The position numbers and the translations under genes are program-made. A stretch of 6,785 nucleotides of DNA, from the NCBI GenBank assembly GCA_947174155.1, contig CAMWHX010000056.1:1-6785 (forward strand), in the 5' to 3' direction. This document shows, piece by piece, positions 1-3,965 of this stretch. A model generated the notes under the pieces. That model searched no databases. It was not told where the DNA came from and was given only the letters and a program-made list of their open reading frames with translations. This stretch comes from an uncultured Porphyromonadaceae bacterium. GTDB taxonomy: Bacteria; Bacteroidota; Bacteroidia; Bacteroidales; Muribaculaceae. The first letter of the stretch is position 1, and each line of letters begins with the position of its first letter.

Positions 1-1
1 G

Positions 2-94
2 TTTAGCGATACTCCCACTCATGTCAGAATCCCCTCGGAGGGTGCATATATCGTGAGAGTTGGCAATACATCCGCGAAAATCCTGATTCGCTGA
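2..94 (+). CDS. C-terminal end of a T9SS-sorted (Por secretion tail) protein, partial
   Basis: This is the last 30 codons of a gene whose start lies outside the window, ending at TGA 92-94. The reading frame gives VRIPSEGAYIVRVGN followed by TSAKILIR and the stop. The pattern of a short beta strand, then G-x-YIVRVG, a short turn, and K-I-x-I-R at the extreme C-terminus is what the type A C-terminal sorting domain of the Bacteroidota type IX secretion system looks like. In that family the tail directs the protein through the outer membrane to the surface or medium and is then removed. The function of the rest of the protein cannot be told. The gene is co-directional with the terminator-like hairpin 80 bp downstream. 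The piece is too short to exclude another beta-sandwich end, but the strand pattern and its position directly before the stop make the call likely. Confidence 0.68.
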   Translation, partial: FSDTPTHVRIPSEGAYIVRVGNTSAKILIR

Positions 95-173
95 TGATGT
101 ATATCCGAGCGATTAAACGAGATTAGCAAGAGTACAAACCGATTTTTCGGTGCATTTGTGAAAATAAAGTACC

Positions 174-216
174 GATGACACCTACCCCCGTTCAAAGGGG
201 GTAGGTGTCATCTTTT
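174..216. terminator. Intrinsic terminator, perfect 16-bp stem, probably bidirectional
   Basis: The arms are GATGACACCTACCCCC (174-189) and GGGGGTAGGTGTCATC (197-212), a perfect 16-bp match around the 7-base loop GTTCAAA. TTTT (213-216) follows directly on the + strand, so it ends transcription of the gene that stops at 94. It sits 40 bp past the stop of the convergent minus-strand ATPase gene. In that direction the stem is followed by a T-rich but interrupted tract (GGTACTTTATTTTC), so it probably serves both genes. The rest of 95-255 holds no coding sequence that I can see, only a weak 5-bp hairpin (ACCGA 138-142 / TCGGT 147-151 around TTTT). Confidence 0.88.
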
Positions 217-255
217 CCGTCATAGTTGTTCAGATAGATTAATCAGTGGCATTTC

Positions 256-1509
256 CTACAGATCCAATGAATTTTCGTTCAGTAGGAAATCATATATGCC
301 GATTGTGGTAATCCCCGCCTCATTTCTCAAAACAGGAGTATCCTCGCCAACGATAATGATTTTCTTGAAGGAATCATCAATATTACGCAGTGACGCCTCC
401 TCCTGCTTCATCTTCTTTTCATCCGGCATACGGTAGGCGGATTGGATATAGTAGCGTCGGCTACCCACGTTGCATACGAAATCTACCTCAAACTGTTTCC
501 TTTCCCGGCTACCATCCTCCTTTCTAAGATATACCGGCACGACACCAACGTCAACATTAAATCCACGCACACGCAACTCGTTGTATATCACATTTTCCAT
601 CAGATGTGAAGGCTCTGTCTGCCGGAAATTAAGCAGGGCGTTTCGCAGACCGCAGTCAGTAAAATAAAACTTGTACGGACTATCGATATACCGTTTCCCC
701 TTAACATCGTATCGACTTGCCTTCTCAACAAGGAATGAATCACAGATATATTCCAGATACGATGTCAGCGTCATGCGGTTGACTTTTGTATGCTTTACGC
801 TCTCGAATGTGTTGGTCAGTTTGGTCGGATTTGTCAAAGCACCGATATCAGACGCGAGGATATTTAGCAGTTCATCAAGCATCTCAGTGTTCCTTATGCC
901 ATAACGCTCCTTTATATCCTTAATATAGGTATGGGTAAAAAGCCCTTTCAGATACTCGTTCTTTTCTTCCTCAGTTGATTTCTGAACGACTTGCGGAAGA
1001 CCTCCGAAAAGCATATAAGTGGCTAACGCACGGTCTTTCTGTAAGTCCATATAAGGGAATACCTCGCTAAAACTTAGAGGGTAAAGCTTTATCTCGTCGC
1101 CTCGTCCTCTGAAAGTAGTGATTACATCCTTTGAAAGGAACCGTGCGTTACTACCTGTTACATACACGTCGGCGTTGGGCATATTCAGATAGCTGTTAAG
1201 TACGTCCTCAAACTCACTGACATGCTGTATCTCATCAATCATTATATAATGGACGGCGTTATCGGTCAGTTTTGAGTCAATGTAATCAAGCAGCGCATCA
1301 GGATCGCGCAGTTCCTTGTTTCTTCTGTCTTCAAGATTGATCGTAATGATGTGGTCGTTTTCCACACCTTGCTCCCTGAGCCACCCCGCGTATAGGTTAG
1401 ACAACAGGAATGATTTGCCACAGCGTCTCACGCCTGTGACAATCTTTATCATTCCGTTGTGTCTGCGGGAAATGAGCTTCTGCAGGTATAGAGGTCTTTG
1501 TATTATCAT
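256..1509 (-). CDS. AAA_14/DUF4143 ATP-binding protein of unknown role
   Basis: This is a cytoplasmic P-loop ATPase of 417 residues with no signal peptide or membrane segment. Counting from the ATG at 1509, Walker A is GVRRCGKS (26-33), Walker B ends in IDE with D92 and E93, a sensor-1-like TGSN lies at 118-121, and an arginine-rich FRGRGDE follows at about 133-139. The C-terminal half (about 200-400) is the DUF4143 region, with YLEYICDSFLVEKASRYDVKG, MENVIYNEL, EVDFV (341-345) and YIQSAY (354-359). That last part resembles a PD-(D/E)XK nuclease core in which the ExK motif is altered to QxA, as is usual for this family. An in-frame TTG at 1524 would add five residues; I chose the ATG because homologous proteins typically begin M-x-x-x-RP. 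Its G+C (about 35-55% in sampled lines) is lower than that of the right-hand genes, which suggests separate acquisition. The biological role of this very common, often multicopy Bacteroidales family is not established. Confidence 0.9.
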   Translation of the reverse strand: MIIQRPLYLQKLISRRHNGMIKIVTGVRRCGKSFLLSNLYAGWLREQGVENDHIITINLEDRRNKELRDPDALLDYIDSKLTDNAVHYIMIDEIQHVSEFEDVLNSYLNMPNADVYVTGSNARFLSKDVITTFRGRGDEIKLYPLSFSEVFPYMDLQKDRALATYMLFGGLPQVVQKSTEEEKNEYLKGLFTHTYIKDIKERYGIRNTEMLDELLNILASDIGALTNPTKLTNTFESVKHTKVNRMTLTSYLEYICDSFLVEKASRYDVKGKRYIDSPYKFYFTDCGLRNALLNFRQTEPSHLMENVIYNELRVRGFNVDVGVVPVYLRKEDGSRERKQFEVDFVCNVGSRRYYIQSAYRMPDEKKMKQEEASLRNIDDSFKKIIIVGEDTPVLRNEAGITTIGIYDFLLNENSLDL

Positions 1510-1515
1510 AGCGCC

Positions 1516-1555
1516 TATTGTCAAATATTGAACCTTGTCACATTAATTGACAATA
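1516..1555. promoter_or_regulatory. Candidate operator: 9-bp inverted repeat over the ATPase transcription start
   Basis: TATTGTCAA (1516-1524) and TTGACAATA (1547-1555) are a perfect 9-bp inverted repeat with a 22-bp spacer. Their centres are 31 bp apart, about three helical turns. A further TTGTCA lies inside at 1535-1540. The right arm abuts the -7 element (1556-1563) and covers the expected start of transcription; the left arm lies seven bases before the ATG. A dimeric or paired repressor binding here would block transcription. No regulator can be named from the window. Confidence 0.4.
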
Positions 1556-1586
1556 CAAAGGTAGCGTAAATTTGTCTAACTACCAA
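1556..1586 (-). promoter_or_regulatory. Bacteroides-type promoter of the ATPase gene
   Basis: On the minus strand the -7 element TACCTTTG (1563 to 1556) fits TAnnTTTG exactly. A -33 TTG lies at 1586-1584, 20 bases upstream, which is the usual spacing for the Bacteroidetes primary sigma factor. Transcription would start near 1548-1551, giving a leader of about 40 bases before the ATG at 1509. Confidence 0.7.
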
Positions 1587-1704
1587 GGAAGCTACGAGAA
1601 TATTTACGGCTTGGGATATTCTTCGTCTGTATGTGCCGGAGCTGCGGTTTGATCCGGAATTGGTTCAAATTTAGGGTTGAGGGGATAAAATTCTATGCAG
1701 ATAT

Positions 1705-1735
1705 TTTGATAATTGCGAGGTTGGTATTAATTTTG
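1705..1735 (+). promoter_or_regulatory. Bacteroides-type promoter of deoC and perhaps the downstream genes
   Basis: TTTG (1705-1708) and TAATTTTG (1728-1735) with 19 bases between them match the Bacteroidetes -33/-7 consensus (TTTG, TAnnTTTG) in both sequence and spacing. Transcription would start near 1740-1743, leaving a leader of about 190 bases before the deoC ATG, long for a metabolic gene. I found no other plus-strand TAnnTTTG between here and 1932. Confidence 0.7.
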
Positions 1736-1747
1736 CGTAGTGTGACT

Positions 1748-1765
1748 AACTGTCTGCTGACAGTT
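1748..1765 (+). other. Hairpin near the 5' end of the deoC leader
   Basis: AACTGTC (1748-1754) and GACAGTT (1759-1765) pair perfectly around the loop TGCT, and a U-G pair can extend the stem by one (1747/1766). It would begin only a few bases after the predicted transcription start. Such 5'-terminal stems can stabilise an mRNA; that role is inferred. Confidence 0.45.
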
Positions 1766-1776
1766 GCCGCTCCTTA

Positions 1777-1880
1777 TCAATCCGGTACCGGATTGCATCC
1801 AATCGGTCAGGCGGAGGATTACTTCGTTTCGGTCCGGTGGAGGATTGCGCCGGGTCGGTAGGGGAGTGGGGAGTGCGGCA
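1777..1880 (+). repeat. Imperfect tandem repeats, 26-bp period, in the deoC leader
   Basis: Four consecutive 26-bp units begin at 1777, 1803, 1829 and 1855. The first 18 bases of units 2 and 3 (TCGGTCAGGCGGAGGATT and TCGGTCCGGTGGAGGATT) agree at 16 of 18 positions. Unit 1 agrees with unit 3 at 13 of these 18 and shares the GGATTGC core. Unit 4 keeps TCGGT and a G-rich body but only about 10 of 18. The array ends about 50 bases before the deoC ATG. Confidence 0.5.
1778..1795. repeat. 18-bp perfect palindrome
   Basis: CAATCCGGTACCGGATTG is its own reverse complement with no spacer. In DNA it could be a symmetric protein site; in the leader RNA it could form a 7-bp stem with a GUAC loop. Its right half (GATTG, 1791-1795) can instead pair with CAATC at 1800-1804, so two exclusive stems are possible. 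Confidence 0.6.
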
Positions 1881-1931
1881 GGGTTAGGCACACAGAGATA
1901 GAAAACCAAAATTATCAAAAGATACGTAGAT

Positions 1932-2810
1932 ATGGACAAGTATCAGGAAGCGCTCGCTTCAAGCCGTGTGCTGAGCGATGACGCCGCAGTGGCTGCCGAA
2001 GTGCAGAAGATTGTGGAGAAGGCTTCGCAGTATGCCTCTCCCGAGGTATATCAGTTCCTCTTCAGCTCTATTGACCTGACTACGCTCAGCAGTGAGGATT
2101 CGGTCAAGAGTGTGGCCGCCTTCACGGAGCGTGTCAATGAGTTTGACAACGACTATCCGCAGTTTAAGAATGTGGCCGCCATCTGCGTCTACAGTAACTT
2201 CGCCGAGGTGGTGAAGAGCCATCTGGATGTCGAGGGGGTGGATATCGCTGTTGTGGCCGGTTGTTTCCCTTCGAGCCAGACTTTCACTGCCGTGAAGGTC
2301 GCTGATGTGGCCCTGGCTGTGGCCGACGGTGCTGATGAGGTGGACGTGGTCTTTAACCTCGGAATGTTTCGCGACGGTGACTACGAAGGTCTCTGCGAGG
2401 AGCTCATCGAGCTTAAGCACACCGCCAAGAAGGCGCGCATGAAGGTGATCCTCGAGACCGGTGCCCTGAAGAGTGCCGAGGCTATCAAGAAGGCCAGCGT
2501 GCTGTCGCTCTACAGTGAGGCCGACTTCCTGAAGACTTCGACCGGCAAGATCTACCCAGGCGCCTCGCTGGAGGCCGCCTGGGTGATGTGTCAGTGCATC
2601 AAGGAGTATTACGAGAAGACCGGGCGTCGCGTGGGCTTCAAGTGTTCGGGTGGTGTACGCACCACCGAGGAGGCCCTGCAGTATTACGCTATCGTAAAGG
2701 AGGTGCTTGGCGACGAGTGGCTTAATCAGGAGTATTTCCGTATCGGGGCCTCATCGCTGGCCAACGCCGTTCTGAGCGACATGGTAGGGGAGAAGGTCCA
2801 CTACTTCTGA
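1932..2810 (+). CDS. deoC: Deoxyribose-phosphate aldolase
   Basis: DeoC is a cytoplasmic class I aldolase that reversibly splits 2-deoxy-D-ribose 5-phosphate into acetaldehyde and glyceraldehyde 3-phosphate, the last step in using deoxynucleosides as carbon source. The 292-residue protein has the full TIM-barrel signature: IDLTTL with D48, AICVYSN with C85, DEVDVVFN with D138, the Schiff-base lysine K201 in FLKTSTGK, the second catalytic lysine K237 in GFKCSGGVRT, and the phosphate-binding IGASSL (271-276). It is about 30 residues longer than the E. coli enzyme, mainly by an N-terminal helical extension. The ATG at 1932 is the only reasonable start, because an in-frame TAG lies at 1899-1901. 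There is no Shine-Dalgarno; the bases before the start are A-rich. It follows a long repeat-bearing leader and is 38 bp upstream of an exported hydrolase on the same strand. Confidence 0.97.
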   Translation: MDKYQEALASSRVLSDDAAVAAEVQKIVEKASQYASPEVYQFLFSSIDLTTLSSEDSVKSVAAFTERVNEFDNDYPQFKNVAAICVYSNFAEVVKSHLDVEGVDIAVVAGCFPSSQTFTAVKVADVALAVADGADEVDVVFNLGMFRDGDYEGLCEELIELKHTAKKARMKVILETGALKSAEAIKKASVLSLYSEADFLKTSTGKIYPGASLEAAWVMCQCIKEYYEKTGRRVGFKCSGGVRTTEEALQYYAIVKEVLGDEWLNQEYFRIGASSLANAVLSDMVGEKVHYF

Positions 2811-2848
2811 GCATCTGCCTGATACAACTTCCCTTAAATCATCACATC

Positions 2849-3919
2849 ATGAATCGAATAATCCGCCGACTGGCCCTGACCATGGTGACACTGGTCGCCA
2901 TGGCAGGTCTTGTCGTGCCCGCCCACGGCCGGCAGAATGACAAGAAGCGCTATCAGACCTTCGGGGTAGCCTTCTACAACCTCGAGAACCTCTTCGACAC
3001 CATCAACAACAACGGCAAGTACGACCTGGAGTTCTCTCCGGCCGGAAAGAACCGCTGGGACGGCGCCAAGTATCGCAGCAAGCTCTCCAACCTGGCATAC
3101 GCCATTTCGCAGATGACCACCAAGACGACACCCATCGGTCCGGCCGTCATCGGAGTGAGCGAGATTGAGAACATCACCGTGCTGCAAGACCTCGTGGCCC
3201 AGGATGCCATCAAGGACTGGAATCTGCAGATCGTGCATCACGACAGTCCCGATGCGCGTGGTGTCGACGTAGGTCTCCTCTACAATCCCCGTCTTTTCAA
3301 GGTCATCAACGTCACCAATCACCGTCTCTCTATCCCTGACAATCCCCGCTTCCGCACACGCGACCAGATGTGTGTCGTCGGACTGCTCGGGGGATGCCGT
3401 GTCGGCGTCATCGTCAACCACTGGCCCTCGCGTCGCGGCGGTAAGGCCGAGAGCAGCTACCTGCGCGAGGCGGCCGCACAGTTGAGCCGCAATATTGCCG
3501 ACTCCCTGATGAAGATCGATCCCAACATCGGAGTCATCGTCATGGGAGACCTCAATGACGACCCTTCCGACCGCAGTGTCTCGCAGATACTGGGAGGCTC
3601 GCGCGACTCGCGCGACGCCGAGGTGTCGGGCTTCTACAACCCCTTCTGGGAGAAACTCGACCGCGGCATCGGCTCCTACATCTATCGCGGACAGTGGGAC
3701 CTCTTCGACCAGATCATCATCAACAACAACCTTGTCAAGGGTAACGGCGGCCTTAAATTCCACGATGCCGAGGTGCTCAACAAGGAGTTCCTCAAGCAGC
3801 AGGATGGCCAGTATAAGGGATACCCGCACCGCACCTTCAGCGGCGGCACGTGGGCAAACGGCTATTCCGACCACTTCCCCACGGAGATATTTCTGATCCG
3901 CGAGGTCAAGTCCAACTAA
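2849..3919 (+). CDS. Exported endonuclease/exonuclease/phosphatase family hydrolase
   Basis: This 356-residue protein belongs to the EEP fold of metal-dependent phosphodiesterases and phosphatases (DNase I, exonuclease III and relatives). An N-terminal signal peptide (RR at 6-7, hydrophobic 8-24, probable cleavage after about G27) predicts export to the periplasm or beyond. Catalytic motifs appear in the expected order: FYNLENLFD with N44, GVSEIEN with metal-binding E105, RGVDVGLLY around 137-145, VNHWPSRRGG with H191, VMGDLNDDP with D234 and N236, and the terminal YSDHFP pair D341-H342. All key residues are present, so it should be active. The substrate cannot be told from sequence; the FYNLENLFD subgroup in Bacteroidota is often called an endonuclease without proof. 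It lies between deoC and a TonB receptor with gaps of 38 and 46 bp. Its start shares CACATCATGA with the receptor start. No lipobox cysteine is present. Confidence 0.92.
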   Translation: MNRIIRRLALTMVTLVAMAGLVVPAHGRQNDKKRYQTFGVAFYNLENLFDTINNNGKYDLEFSPAGKNRWDGAKYRSKLSNLAYAISQMTTKTTPIGPAVIGVSEIENITVLQDLVAQDAIKDWNLQIVHHDSPDARGVDVGLLYNPRLFKVINVTNHRLSIPDNPRFRTRDQMCVVGLLGGCRVGVIVNHWPSRRGGKAESSYLREAAAQLSRNIADSLMKIDPNIGVIVMGDLNDDPSDRSVSQILGGSRDSRDAEVSGFYNPFWEKLDRGIGSYIYRGQWDLFDQIIINNNLVKGNGGLKFHDAEVLNKEFLKQQDGQYKGYPHRTFSGGTWANGYSDHFPTEIFLIREVKSN

Positions 3920-3924
3920 ACCGA

Positions 3925-3941
3925 GGGGCGTCTGACACCCC
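3925..3941. repeat. Imperfect dyad between hydrolase and receptor genes
   Basis: GGGG C GTC T GAC A CCCC is a 17-bp dyad with one mismatched pair (C3929/A3937) and a central T. No T run follows (the next bases are CAAAAAG), so it is unlikely to be a rho-independent terminator. It may form a small intercistronic mRNA stem. Confidence 0.35.
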
Positions 3942-3965
3942 CAAAAAGATTCCATATTACACATC

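Larger units (their letters stand above)
1704..1920. repeat. 11-bp inverted repeat bracketing the deoC promoter and leader
   Basis: TTTTGATAATT at 1704-1714 has its exact reverse complement AATTATCAAAA at 1910-1920; the span between them is 195 bp. The left arm contains the -33 TTTG, and the right arm ends 11 bases before the deoC ATG. The arms could be paired binding sites for a regulator, an invertible-promoter boundary, or chance in A+T-rich flanks. Confidence 0.4.
1510..1931. other. 422-bp divergent intergenic region, no supported gene
   Basis: This gap separates the divergent ATPase gene and deoC. It holds a minus-strand promoter and dyad near 1516-1586, a plus-strand promoter at 1705-1735, and a long deoC leader with hairpins, 26-bp repeats and a G-rich tract (about 1742-1931). 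I see no RNA gene or recognised riboswitch. From 1587 to 1703 there is nothing I can name, apart from a 34-codon open stretch without an ATG (1570-1674) that reads somewhat like protein. The two short ORFs here (76 codons on +, 70 on -) have no recognisable domain and are disregarded. Confidence 0.8.

Noticed and set aside
1507..1524. TTG at 1524 as the ATPase start
   Set aside because: It adds only five residues, is a rare start type, and overlaps the left arm of the dyad; the ATG at 1509 gives the usual family N-terminus.
1631..1861. 76-codon plus-strand ORF in the gap before deoC
   Set aside because: It has no recognisable domain and runs through the promoter and the repeat units, so it is better explained as chance.
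1777..1880. 26-bp repeats as a CRISPR array
   Set aside because: The units are directly tandem with no spacers, they diverge from each other, and no cas gene is present.
1727..1939. 70-codon minus-strand ORF with a hydrophobic N-terminus
   Set aside because: It overlaps the deoC start and its sequence follows the 26-bp repeats. A minus-strand TAATTTTG at 1914-1907 lies inside the ORF rather than before it, so it has no supporting promoter.
3920..3965. GGGG...CCCC dyad as a transcription terminator after the hydrolase gene
   Set aside because: The stem has a mismatch and is followed by A-rich, not T-rich, sequence on the + strand.
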